DNA of 64,000 nucleotides, taken from assembly GCA_003135055.1 (NCBI GenBank), contig PLDF01000505.1, positions 18,263 to 82,262 of the forward strand, written 5' to 3'. Position 1 is the stretch's first letter; every line of letters begins with the position of its first letter. The translations under genes and the position numbers were made by a program. The notes below the pieces were generated by a model. It was not told the origin of the DNA and ran no database searches. It saw nothing but the letters and a program-made list of their open reading frames with translations. Origin of the DNA: Bryobacterales bacterium (GTDB taxonomy: Bacteria > Acidobacteriota > Terriglobia > Bryobacterales > Bryobacteraceae). Positions 46,481-57,646 of the stretch are shown piece by piece.

Positions 46481-46770
46481 GACAGGTCCACGGGCCGGGC
46501 CCCCGAGGGATTGCGGGTGAACATCCGATCAATCTCTTCGTCGGTAAGCAAACCACGGATTTCCGCGAAAGCGTCGATGATCGCTTGCCCGGTGCGGCGT
46601 TCGGGTTGAGTTGGTTCGGCTGTGGCCGCCGCCGGTTGCTGGCTGGATATGGGATTGACGGCGCCTTCGAGCAAGGCCGCGGCGACCACCTCAACCGGTT
46701 GGCCCTGAGCGGCAGCCTGTCTGGCAAGCTCGGCCTGAACCTCGGGTCTGAGATCAACAGTGATCGTCAT
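46477..46770 (-). CDS. VapB-type antitoxin (paralog of 43803-44063)
   Basis: MTITVDLRPEVQAELARQAAAQGQPVEVVAAALLEGAV...RRTGQAIIDAFAEIRGLLTDEEIDRMFTRNPSGARPVDLS. Confidence 0.82.
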   Translation of the reverse strand: MTITVDLRPEVQAELARQAAAQGQPVEVVAAALLEGAVNPISSQQPAAATAEPTQPERRTGQAIIDAFAEIRGLLTDEEIDRMFTRNPSGARPVDLS

Positions 46771-46824
46771 GTGTCGGCCCTCCTTTCAAGCCATCCCCCA
46801 CCCTACCCCGTCGCGTCTGCCAGC

Positions 46825-47012
46825 GTCAACCGTTTGGCGCACCTGCCCTTCACACCAGCGCATACGCAGCCCGCGTGTTGAGGTTGCGAATATAGACGGT
46901 GAAGAATCCTGGAAGCGCCGCGCGCCCCGATCCCCGGCTCGCCGATGAGTGGCGGCAACTGTAGTTCCGTGGAAGACGTTGCCCATACGAGCACCGCTCC
47001 CTGAGCGTTCAT
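46825..47012 (-). pseudogene. Tyrosine recombinase N-terminal fragment F5, degraded
   Basis: MNAQGAV...IGEPGIGARRF.D.FTVYIRN.NTRAAYA across frames, then RWCEG; ATG overlaps the ParE stop. Confidence 0.6.
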
Positions 47013-47326
47013 AAAGGCCGTCCTTCCAGAGCCTTTTTCAGGTCGCGCTTGCCGTGCAGGACGGCGACGACTTGCAGCGGAGCGGAATCGGGCATATAGA
47101 CAATGACGTAATTGGAAAACTTCGGTAGCGTCCAGAAGCGCACCGGCAGCAGCGTTATGTCTTGCCGCTTGGTTCCCATCAGAGGGTGCTTCGCCAGTCG
47201 CCGACAGGTCGCGACGATTTCCATCTCCACCCGGTCGGCGGCATCCCGGCTATGCTCGGCGATGAACCACCAGATGGCGTCAAGGTCTTCCGTCGCCTGC
47301 GGCGTGAACTGAAACGGCGCATTCAT
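47009..47326 (-). CDS. RelE/ParE-family toxin
   Basis: FQFTPQATEDLDAIWWFIAEHSRDAADRVEMEIVATCRRLAKHPLMGTKRQDI...FWTLPKFSNYVIVYMPDSAPLQVVAVLHGKRDLKKAL. Confidence 0.92.
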   Translation of the reverse strand: MNAPFQFTPQATEDLDAIWWFIAEHSRDAADRVEMEIVATCRRLAKHPLMGTKRQDITLLPVRFWTLPKFSNYVIVYMPDSAPLQVVAVLHGKRDLKKALEGRPL

Positions 47327-47598
47327 CCCTGCGGCAGCAGCCGCTCGGAGCGTCTTTGCCGCAGGATCTCAATCGCCGCGTCCCCGTCGATCAGTTCGCC
47401 GCGCTCGGCCTGAGCAAAGCCTGTCTCGATATGGGCGGCGAGGGCCTCGCGCTGGTCAAACATCCAGTCTTCAAGATCGAGTTGTTCGCGGATGATCTCA
47501 AAGGCCTGATCGAGAACCTCGCCGGGGTTCCGATAAGCTCCGGACCGGACAGCCAGATCGATCACACGCTGCTGTTCAGGCTTCAGGTCGATTGACAT
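47323..47598 (-). CDS. ParD-like antitoxin
   Basis: MSIDLKPEQQRVIDLAVRSGAYRNPGEVLDQAFEIIREQLD...; ATGA overlap with the ParE gene. Confidence 0.85.
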   Translation of the reverse strand: MSIDLKPEQQRVIDLAVRSGAYRNPGEVLDQAFEIIREQLDLEDWMFDQREALAAHIETGFAQAERGELIDGDAAIEILRQRRSERLLPQG

Positions 47599-47689
47599 CG
47601 TGTCCCTCCCTTCCAAAGGTAACTGTTTCTCGCCGACCACGCTAGCCCACCGCGCGCCCGTGCCTCAAGAATAAGACGCCGACCGCTCG

Positions 47690-47900
47690 CGCCGCAGCAA
47701 CTCGGCACACGCGGCGACATGCGCCGGCTGCACGCGGCGAGCGCGTCAAATCCCCTCCGCTTCGCACCAGCGCAGAAGGCAACCGCGGCCCGCGCATACG
47801 CAGTCCGCGTGTTGCGGTTGCGAATGTTTACGGCGAAGAATTCGAGGAAGCGCCGTGCGGCTCGATCTCCAGCGCTGGCGATGAGCGCTGGTGTCCGCTG
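47690..47900 (-). pseudogene. Tyrosine recombinase N-terminal fragment F6, degraded
   Basis: LIASAGDRAARRFLEFFAVNIRNRNTRTAYARAAVAFC.WCE... (mixed frames), ending at a CGAGCGGTCGGCG breakpoint shared with F4. Confidence 0.65.
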
Positions 47901-47988
47901 ACACAGCTTCGAGGAATATAAGATGCGGCCGGAACAAGCGCAACTGCCTGATGACTTATACGGCCTCCCAGGAGTTGACGATCGAAGA

Positions 47989-49374
<1,386 letters not shown>

Positions 49375-49629
49375 TTAATATTCGCGGGCGATTAATATTA
49401 TAGTTACCTGAACACAATTCCGACAGGTGGTACGCCTGGCCGCCTAGCGCTGCTCCGGGGGTGCTTAAGCTATGCGGTGCGTCTGCGGGATGGTTGCGCA
49501 ATGCCCGTTCGGCAATGCCGCGGACCAGGTTCCGTTCCGAATCGATCCGCGAATCGAACAACATCTTTGCATCTGGCCTTCGAGGGGCGATAATGACATG
49601 ACAAGACCCCGTTGTTCGAGGAGTAAGGA

Positions 49630-52122
49630 ATGTACGCGCGCCGGGAACTTTTTTGGGTAGCTGTCTTGGCAGCTGTATTGGGTTTTGCCACATGGCTTCC
49701 CGCTCAATCCGACCGGGCCGAGAATCTGCAGAACCCGTTTGCGGGCGATGCCGCGGCGCTGGCGGCAGGCAAGGTTATTTTCAGCGCTTCATGCCAGTCG
49801 TGCCACTCGGCTAACGGAAGCGCTTCGTCCTTCGCTAATGGCGCCTTCCAGCGCGGCGGCGCGGACGGCGAGATCTTTCTCAACATCCGTAATGGCGTCC
49901 GCAACACAGCCATGCCTCCCTATGCCCGGCTGAGTACGGATCAGATCTGGCAGGTGGTGACGTACCTGCGCAGCCTTGCCGCTACCGGGGCGGTTGCCAC
50001 ATCCGCGGCGCCCCCAGCGTCTGCCGCCGCGGCAGTTCCCGCACCCGGCGACCCCGTCAACGGAGAGCTTGTCTTCGCGGGCAAAGGGGCCTGCCTGAGT
50101 TGCCATCAGTTCAACGGAAAGGGCCTCGCCATCGGCCCCGACCTCACTTCTTCGGCTTTGACCGCCGCTCAATTGCAGGCCCTGATTGCCAACCCGAATG
50201 CCGCCGCGCCAGCCACAGCGGGCGCGCCGGCCGCACAAGGGGGACGCGGGGGACGCGGCTTCGGCCGTGGCGGCAATACCGGTCGCGCCACCGTCACGGC
50301 TACAACCGCCGACGGCAGAGTCTACAAGGGCACGCGCAAATCGCAGGACTCTTTCACGATTCAGATCGTCGACACTACTGGCGCATTCCGGTCCTTTGAT
50401 CGCGCTGAATTGAAGGATCTGAAGATCGACGCCACATCTCTTATGCCATCCGACTATGGCACGCGTCTCACCGCGAATGAGATCCGCGACATCGCCGCTT
50501 ATTTGAAAGCGTCCTCCGACCCCAGCGCCCCCGCGGATTCCGCTCACAGCGTCCTTTCATGGAATCGCCTTCTTAACGCCGCGAAGGAACCCGCCAACTG
50601 GCTTACCTACTGGGGCGATCTCGCGGGCACACACTATTCGGGTCTGTCGGAAATCACTGCCGCGAACGTTAAGAACCTGCAGGCACAGTGGATGGCGCCG
50701 CTCACCGATGGCCAGAACCAGGCCACGCCTCTGGTGGTGGACGGCATCATGTATACCACCGGACCGGTCGGCCCTGCGAACGCCGGTTCGACCAAGGTCT
50801 TCGCGCTCGATGCCAAAACCGGCCGTCAGTTGTGGCGCTTCGACCGTCCCCAAAAGGTCAGGAATCAGTATGAGAATAATCGCTCGAACCGCGGCGTAGC
50901 GATCCTCGACAACCGGCTTTTCGTCGGTACGCTCGATGCCGCGCTGATCGCGATCGACGCGCACACCGGCAAGCAGCTCTGGGAAGTTCAATTGGCCGAC
51001 GCCATGGCCGGCTACGAGCTTACGGCGCCCCCGCTGGTCGTGAAAGACAAAATCATCACGGGCATCTCGGGCGGCGAGTTCGGCATCCGCGGATTCATCG
51101 AAGCCTATGACCCGGCGACGGGCAAGAAACTATGGCGCTTTAACGCGATCCCCGGGCCGGGCGAGTTCGGCAACGAGACATGGCTCGGCGACAGCTGGCA
51201 GCACGGGTCCGGCGGCACATGGATGCCCGGCGTCTACGATCCCGAACTCAACACCCTCTATTGGACCGTCGGCAACCCGGGGCCGAATTTAAACGGCGAC
51301 GTTCGCAAGGGAGACGACCTTTTCACCTGCTCCGTGGTCGCTCTCGACGCCGATACCGGGGTTCGCAAATGGCACTACCAGTTCACCCCCAACGACACGC
51401 ACGACTGGGACTCTAACCAGGATACGATTCTGGTTGACAGAATGTGGCACGGTCAGCCCCGCAAACTCATGCTGCACGCCGACCGCAACGGAGTCTTCTA
51501 TGTGCTTGACCGCGTGACTGGCAAGCTGCTTTCGGCTACGCCGTTTGTACGAACCAGCTGGGTCAAGGAATGGGACGACAATGGCCGTCCCATATTTCTC
51601 GACGGCTGGCGCGCGACGCCTGAGGGCGTGACCGTCTATCCTTCTTTGGGTGGCGGAACGAATTTTCAGGCGCCGTCTTACAGTCCGAAGACCGGCTGGT
51701 ATTACCTGGTGTATCATGACTCGCCCGGGAATTTTTCGGCCGGTCCGCAGGCTTACGAGGAGGGCCGGCAGTACCAGGGCCGTGGCAATGGCGGCGGATT
51801 CGGCGGTCCGCCGCCTGGCGCTGCGCCCAATACGGCAGGCGTGATGGCGATCGATCCGGAAAACGGCAAAGTTCAATGGAGATATAACATCTCGCAGATG
51901 GCGCTCTCGCCCGGCCTCATGGCAACCGCCGGTGGCGTCGTCTTCTGTGCCACAACAGAAGGGTATTTCATCGCCCTCGATGCGGTGACAGGCAAACTCC
52001 TGTGGCTCTATGCGGCTGGAGGCCCGCTTTCCTCGTCGCCGATGAGTTACTCGTTGGACGGCAGACAATATATCGCAGTTTCGGGCTCTGGTGCTGTATT
52101 CAGCTTCGCCTTACCCAAATAG
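49630..52122 (+). CDS. PQQ-dependent alcohol dehydrogenase fused to N-terminal cytochrome c domains
   Basis: 830 aa; CQSCHSANG and CLSCHQFNGKG haem sites; NWLTYWGDLAGTHYSGLSEI...TPNDTHDWDSNQDTILVD; FSFALPK end. Confidence 0.92.
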   Translation: MYARRELFWVAVLAAVLGFATWLPAQSDRAENLQNPFAGDAAALAAGKVIFSASCQSCHSANGSASSFANGAFQRGGADGEIFLNIRNGVRNTAMPPYARLSTDQIWQVVTYLRSLAATGAVATSAAPPASAAAAVPAPGDPVNGELVFAGKGACLSCHQFNGKGLAIGPDLTSSALTAAQLQALIANPNAAAPATAGAPAAQGGRGGRGFGRGGNTGRATVTATTADGRVYKGTRKSQDSFTIQIVDTTGAFRSFDRAELKDLKIDATSLMPSDYGTRLTANEIRDIAAYLKASSDPSAPADSAHSVLSWNRLLNAAKEPANWLTYWGDLAGTHYSGLSEITAANVKNLQAQWMAPLTDGQNQATPLVVDGIMYTTGPVGPANAGSTKVFALDAKTGRQLWRFDRPQKVRNQYENNRSNRGVAILDNRLFVGTLDAALIAIDAHTGKQLWEVQLADAMAGYELTAPPLVVKDKIITGISGGEFGIRGFIEAYDPATGKKLWRFNAIPGPGEFGNETWLGDSWQHGSGGTWMPGVYDPELNTLYWTVGNPGPNLNGDVRKGDDLFTCSVVALDADTGVRKWHYQFTPNDTHDWDSNQDTILVDRMWHGQPRKLMLHADRNGVFYVLDRVTGKLLSATPFVRTSWVKEWDDNGRPIFLDGWRATPEGVTVYPSLGGGTNFQAPSYSPKTGWYYLVYHDSPGNFSAGPQAYEEGRQYQGRGNGGGFGGPPPGAAPNTAGVMAIDPENGKVQWRYNISQMALSPGLMATAGGVVFCATTEGYFIALDAVTGKLLWLYAAGGPLSSSPMSYSLDGRQYIAVSGSGAVFSFALPK

Positions 52123-52152
52123 AGTTCTGAGACGACCATCCATGAAATAAAT

Positions 52153-52490
52153 CGACGCCGGTTTCCCGCACGGCCCAGACCGCAGTCGCTTTGGGGCTGC
52201 TCGCGGCGCTTCCCGCCGTTGCGCAATACTCCGCCCGGCAGGAAGGCGATCTCGTCCACCTTGAGGACGCGAAGAATCACACCGTCGTCTCAGTTATCAC
52301 CTCAGTAGGCAATGTCGCCTATGAAATGAAAGTCAACGGGACGAATGTGCTCTATTTTCCCTTTGCCACGATCAACGACTTCAGACAGAGGGACGGCTTG
52401 AGCGGAATTCCTTTCTAGGGCTGTGGGCCAATCGTCTGGATGAACCCGCGTTTTGTGCCAACGGGAAAAAGTTTACGTTTACGGGGCCAC
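52153..52490 (+). pseudogene. Aldose-1-epimerase-like N-terminal fragment
   Basis: LEDAKNHTVVSVITSVGNVAYEMKVNGTNVLYFPFATINDFRQRDGLSGIPF, frame break, then WANRLDEPAFCANGKKF, then abrupt switch to another gene. Confidence 0.55.
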
Positions 52491-53088
52491 CATCGGGGTG
52501 ACGCGCCTGCTGTTCTCCGACCCTCCGCTGGTCTCGGCCGAAGTGCGTGCGCGCGCCGAAGATGCCCTGATCTCCGCCGCCGAAAATGTGCTGCGCAATG
52601 GCGATTCGCAGACCGGCATCTACTACGCCGCTGCTCTCGGGGGCGTGCACGACCCGCGCGCCCGCGGGCTGCTGTGGAGTTTTGTCGACCGCGATGTCGT
52701 GACGGAGGAGTCGCTCATCGCCATCTCCTGGTTCAAGAATCCGGCGGATCTGCCACGTCTGGCCGGCCTGCTCGAAAGCCCTGCCCACGGCGACCCGATG
52801 CAGACTGCTTTGGCGTCTATACCGTACGCCATCCACAACGGGTATGGCGACGCGGCCCTGCCGGTGTTGGAGTCGGCCATCCGGAAATCCGGTTACGTTT
52901 GGGTACAGACCGCCTGCGCTCGCGAGTTGGTCATGGCGGGCCGGAAATCCGGCTTCGCGTTCATCTCGCAGGCCATCGAGCAGAACAAGTCTTACCGGGG
53001 AGAGATGGTGCGGTTTCTCCAAGAACGTTTTCCAGAGTTGCGCGGCGCGGACGATGCCAGGGTATTGGGGTTTCTCAAATCACGTTAG
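52485..53088 (+). pseudogene. C-terminal fragment of a HEAT-like hypothetical protein
   Basis: VRARAEDALISAAENVLRNGDSQTGIYYAAALGGVHDPRARGLLWSFVDRDVV...VLGFLKSR; N-terminus missing, fused to epimerase debris. Confidence 0.5.
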
Positions 53089-53291
53089 GCGAAGGCGGTA
53101 GCAATCGCGCTGCACATTTCGCGGGGCGGAGCGACCCGTAAATCCCCGGAATCGCAATCCCGTTTGGGTCAAGGCGTGCCGCATTCCGTGGCCGTGGAGA
53201 ACCTGGCTGCTTGCCACTCGCAACCGGTTCCGGATGATAGGTGGAAGGTAACCGGTCGTGTCCGGTCTCCGGAAAGCCCGTTTTGCGGCGG

Positions 53292-53507
53292 TCAATGACG
53301 ATTGACGCGGTGTCGCTGCCATAGCAGGACTGCGCCGAAGGCGGTCCCCAGAACCATAATCAAATCTGCCGTAAGACCCGGCCAAAGGATGGCGTCATCG
53401 CCTGCAATCCCACCCGCATCGTAGTAGGCGAATGGGAAACCGATGTGAGCATGACAGTCAGCGCAACGCGCAGGGAAGGTCCTGTTGAGCCACACGTTCA
53501 GTGCCAC
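53292..53507 (-). CDS. Small membrane protein with a CADCH motif
   Basis: MALNVWLNRTFPARCADCHAHIGFPFAYYDAGG...LTADLIMVLGTAFGAVLLW. Confidence 0.5.
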   Translation of the reverse strand: MALNVWLNRTFPARCADCHAHIGFPFAYYDAGGIAGDDAILWPGLTADLIMVLGTAFGAVLLWQRHRVNRH

Positions 53508-53857
53508 GAACCCTAGCAGGCCAATAGCGAGGCCGCAAAGAACGGAACAGCCTGCCGCCAGTTTGTCACCAAAGCCCCATTACCCGACACCGTGTTCTCA
53601 TCCGAACTGTCCACCGCCTATATTAGACCGTTGCACACGCGATGATTGTTCCCTCGAGTCTGATATGAAGCTGGGGCGTCGGTCAATTGTCGTGAAGTGG
53701 GCTTTCCGGAGAAGTGCCGCTCCTCGGCCCAGCCCAAAATCCACTTCTCCGATAAGGCCGTCTTTTGTCCACAAACCAATTGCGGCGCAGTTTCGGGGCA
53801 TCTCCGATTTTGCGCCAGGGACTCAAATTGCGCCGCAATCAACTCAATCGGCGCTGC

Positions 53858-54541
53858 TCACTTGAGGCTGCCACGCTGGACGGGCACATGGACGCGGTCT
53901 GTGCGAGGCACATTCGTTTTCGGATCATCGGAAGAAAGAATTTCGTGGACTAACCCTATGATCTGGGAAGATTCGAGCAATCCCCAGGAGCGACTGTCGG
54001 ACGAATAGTCTCGGTTGTCGCCTAATACGAAGTAGCCGCCTTCAGGGATGAGCAACTCGCCGGAAGCGGCATAGCGGTCTAGCATCTTTCGGGCGCCTGG
54101 AAGGACTAATGGTTCTTTATCAGCGTACGCAGGAAAGTTGCTGAAGAACGGCGATACGCTCGCACCGGCCGAATGCTGAACATAGGATTCGGATACTCTT
54201 CGGGAATTCACAATCAGAACGCCACTCATGATGCGAATGTGGTCGCCCGGCAGCCCAATTAGCCTTTTGATGAGAACGACCTCGGGGTCGGGAGGGTAGT
54301 GAAATGCAATCACGTCGCCACGGCGAAGATCGCTGATGTGCTCGCCGCCAGGTGCGAGTACATGATCGCCTATCAAAAAGGTCGGCTCCATTGCGCTGGT
54401 CCGTACGGTGTAGATCGGACCAGCAGCGTTCCCTGCCAGGATCAGCATTGTGGAAAGCGCAGCAATTATCGGTAGGTGGCCCATCGCGTCCATTTTAAGG
54501 CACCAAAAGCCGCCCCGCTTGGGGCGCTTCTGCCGTACCAT
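53858..54541 (-). CDS. lepB: Signal peptidase I (start possibly 54493)
   Basis: TSAMEPTFLIGDHVL, RRGDVIAFHYPPDPEVVLIKRLIGLPGDHI, VPEGG-like LIPEGGYFVLGDNRDYSSDSRSWG. Confidence 0.93.
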   Translation of the reverse strand: MVRQKRPKRGGFWCLKMDAMGHLPIIAALSTMLILAGNAAGPIYTVRTSAMEPTFLIGDHVLAPGGEHISDLRRGDVIAFHYPPDPEVVLIKRLIGLPGDHIRIMSGVLIVNSRRVSESYVQHSAGASVSPFFSNFPAYADKEPLVLPGARKMLDRYAASGELLIPEGGYFVLGDNRDYSSDSRSWGLLESSQIIGLVHEILSSDDPKTNVPRTDRVHVPVQRGSLK

Positions 54542-54726
54542 CCGATGTTCATCGAATACGAGCCAACTCCCAGCCCCAAGATACAGTCATCGGCAGCGCA
54601 GTTTCCGATGAGATCCCGATAGGTGGGCTTTCCTTCCATTGACCTCGGCTGGGCAGTCGGCGCGATGGACCCGGCCGGGGTAGTTACCGATATCCCCGTC
54701 TGCCAGCCAGTATGTAGAATTGAGGC

Positions 54727-55074
54727 ATGGCCTCGCCGACGGCAAATCTGCATGTCCAGATCGTTAGGTTCGTCATCGATCATCAGCCTCCGATAGTCGC
54801 GTGCGAATTTGTTGATGCAGACGGACAGAAGCACACGGTTGTCGACAAGGTCTGGATGTTCAGCGAAGAGACCCCGAGTGCTCAGAGCCACTATCCAAAA
54901 CCGGGGGAGATTCGCTGCGGCGTCGTGTCGCAGTGGCGCGATTCCGAAGGTCGAGACGTGGTCAGGATCAACACGGCAGACCCAGACCAGATCGAGTCCA
55001 TCGAAGGTCTGACGGAGTTTACTGTGCTTCGGGATCTGGTAGCGGAAGCCTCAAGCTCAGTCAATGAACAGTAA
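54727..55074 (+). CDS. Hypothetical protein, 115 aa
   Basis: Intact ORF with protein-like composition; no family recognised. Confidence 0.5.
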   Translation: MASPTANLHVQIVRFVIDHQPPIVACEFVDADGQKHTVVDKVWMFSEETPSAQSHYPKPGEIRCGVVSQWRDSEGRDVVRINTADPDQIESIEGLTEFTVLRDLVAEASSSVNEQ

Positions 55075-55514
55075 CGCCGTTTCGGCTTGCTCGTCTTCGC
55101 GCAGAGCTACCATGAATCCCGTGGACAGCCGCGCGCAATCCTCAAAGCAATCTGCAATCGTTACGGTGCGACCGCTTTATCGGCCATCACTATCACTGCG
55201 CTCATCGCGTACCCGCTTCCGTTTTGCATCACATTGTAGAGCGCGGCTCCCCGCAAGTTCCCGATGTAGTCGGGTTACCGGGAAACTGTCGTGCGGGCTG
55301 TCACTTGGACGGATCACGCCGATCTCGCGGATGTGCCCGCGGACGCTGGCCTCAAGTTCTGGGAGATGAGGCTTGGGCTGCCTTCGCCGGCCGCGTCGGG
55401 CGCCGGGCCGTTTAGTCGGCTCCAATCTCCGTGACCGGCGTTTCACGGGATCTATCGGGAATGGGGGTAGGGTTGCTACTCCCGATTCCCCTCGTCGAGC
55501 GTACAATCGAGGCT

Positions 55515-56250
55515 ATGTGGCTTTGGCTTCATAATCTGTTGGTCGTCGGAGTGCCTTCGATCGTAGCGGCGCTGGTGGCGACGGCAGGCCTCTGGAAGTG
55601 GTTAGGCCAGAAATGGGTCGAACAGCGCTTTGGCATTCGGCTGGAGAGATTTAAAGCCGACCAACAAAAAGAGCTGGAGGCACTTAAGGCTGAACAGCAG
55701 AAAGAACTGGAGGCCTTTAAGGCTCACCACCAAACGGAGCTGGAACGGTTTCGACATCGTTTGTCTATATGTGAACGCGAAGGATGGGCGTTTTCGAATA
55801 CCAGACTTGCGGCCGGGGCGATATCGGGTGGAGTCCGGCTACAGTTATGCGCAGTCGGTTCGTCTGGGTGCGCTGATGAGCGGCGGGAATGTGATTGATG
55901 TGCGTCCCGGAATGGGTGGGCAGACGCTGGTGGTGACGTTGAGCTCGGGGTTCGCGAGCGTGGCGGGCGTCGTGCGGGATACGAAGGGGCCGGTTGCAGG
56001 GACCGTGGTTTACCTGCGACCGGAGAACGGAGATCCGTTGGCTTGGACGTCTCGCGTGCAGACTCGCGAGGATGGAAGCTACTCGTTTTCCTCGGTGATG
56101 CCGGGGAAGTATCGACTGGTGGCGGTGGAAGCGGACGACTTAGCGGCGAGGGCGGGCTTGGGGTTGGAGGAGTACGCCGGGGCGGCGGAGTTACTGGATT
56201 TGCATGAGAGGGAAGATCTGCGGCGGGATTTGCGGGTGGGGGCGAGGTGA
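55515..56250 (+). pseudogene. Chimeric locus: membrane/coiled-coil N-terminus joined to a carboxypeptidase-regulatory-like C-terminus in another frame
   Basis: MWLWLHNLLVVGVPSIVAALVATAGLW... with KELEALKAEQQKELEAFKAHHQTELERF repeats, then DGRFRIPDLRPGRYRVESGYSYAQSV...VAGVVRDTKGPVAGTVVYLRPENGD. Confidence 0.55.
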
Positions 56251-56440
56251 ACCTATCAGGGCTCAAGGCGCCACCCGGTCAGGCTTCGGAGAATAAAGGC
56301 AGTGCCCACCCTTCAACGCTCTGCCCCGGGACATTTCGGAAGAGCGCGGGCGACGCCGCCAAGACGCTTCGGCAGGATCGCCGGCCACTCGTACAGAGCA
56401 GCGTGCGGTGTTCCTGCGTTCACTCCCGTGAAATCCTTAG

Positions 56441-56521
56441 CGCCGTATCGTGAGCGCTCCGGCCGACAGAGGCCACGGCAACGGCAAGAATGCGCGGGGC
56501 CGGAGCGTTCACGATACGGCG
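56441..56521. repeat. REPIN-like element, family F
   Basis: CGCCGTATCGTGAGCGCTCCGGCC (56441-56464) vs GGCCGGAGCGTTCACGATACGGCG (56498-56521), 23/24 complementary. Confidence 0.8.
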
Positions 56522-56695
56522 ACTTGTACTAAGCCGCCCCGGCGTTTGGCAGGGCAATTGCTTTATGGGGAAAGTATCAGGGCGCTATACAAATGTGGGA
56601 ATCGTGCGTGAACAGACGAAACTGTTCCATCGTGCAATTGCCCTGACAAACCATCGCGCTTTCACAGTCTACCGCGAAGCGGTTTAGTACAAGTC
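56521..56695. repeat. About 175-bp MITE-like inverted repeat element
   Basis: GACTTGTACTAAGCCGC / GCGGTTTAGTACAAGTC termini, with nested AGGGCAATTGC / GCAATTGCCCT. Confidence 0.7.
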
Positions 56696-57547
56696 GCGTT
56701 GGGGGAAGCATCGAGGAAAGGCGTCAGCCCGCGGCCTGATCTCCTCGAACGTTCCCGGACCACGAAGGGCAGGAGTCAGCGACTACGGGTCCGAGTGCCT
56801 CTGACCGGGGAAATGTCCGGTTTCCGGAAAGCCCGTTTTTTGTCCACGACTGTCAACAACTATTGAGCAACGCGGTACACCCGAAGCTTGGCGGAGTCGG
56901 CAATTGCGACTGTTTCTCCGCTCTCGGAAACTGCCGACGCGAAATTGACATCGTCCATCGCAGGCGCGTGCCACTGCGCAAAGGCCTGTCCCGTTTGTGC
57001 GTTCGACATGTCCTGATCCGCGCCCTTGAAAACAAAATCCGTACCCAACAGGTGAAAAGGCAGCATCACCACTCCGGAGCGGGAGACGATAAGTTTGTCC
57101 CCTGCGGCCCTAACCGGGATTTCTCATCGACCAACCCCACGTCTGCGTGGTGGTGCAGCGAATCCAAGAGGAGGAGCGTTGAGAGCCCCTCGGGCCTGCG
57201 GGAATCAGCGAAAAGACCGAGAAAAGAACGAAAAGTGAGTCCAATCTCGGACTTTGGCAGGTGGACCCGAACCTGCCTGGTCGCGAAGTGTTTACCGATG
57301 TTTCGTTTTTGGGTGCTCGGAGCGAATCACGGTGCAGGATTCCGCCCGTGAAACGCCGCTCTCACGTCATCGGGAGCAAAGGAGCAAATGACCTTGCATC
57401 TGAAAGCGCCATCATCACGTAGAAGTGGAATCCATCAGATTAAAGACATCACGGGTTAAGGTTCAGGCCCCTTCGCCTCGCCGTTTTGGGCACAATTTGG
57501 GCACAACGAAAATGGCCTCCGTACCTTATTGATACGAAAGCCAGATG

Positions 57548-57570
57548 TTTGGTGCGGAGAGGGGGACTTG
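57548..57570 (+). repeat. Candidate att site at the tRNA-Leu 3' end
   Basis: TTTGGTGCGGAGAGGGGGACTTG, identical to 31379-31401. Confidence 0.75.
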
Positions 57571-57636
57571 AACCCCCACGAGATTGCTCCCGCTAGCACC
57601 TCAAGCTAGTGCGTCTGCCAATTCCGCCACCTCCGC
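57550..57636 (-). tRNA. tRNA-Leu (anticodon GAG)
   Basis: GCGGAGGTGGCGGAATTGGCAGACGCACTAGCTTGAGGTGCTAGCGGGAGCAATCTCGTGGGGGTTCAAGTCCCCCTCTCCGCACCA: acceptor stem pairing, long variable arm, TTCAAGT loop, encoded CCA. Confidence 0.96.
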
Positions 57637-57646
57637 GTTTTGGGCG

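Noticed and set aside
42881-47900. Integron-like gene cassette array
   Set aside because: The repeats between TA genes are recombinase coding fragments with conserved start overlaps, not attC-like hairpins, and no integron integrase with its characteristic features is visible.
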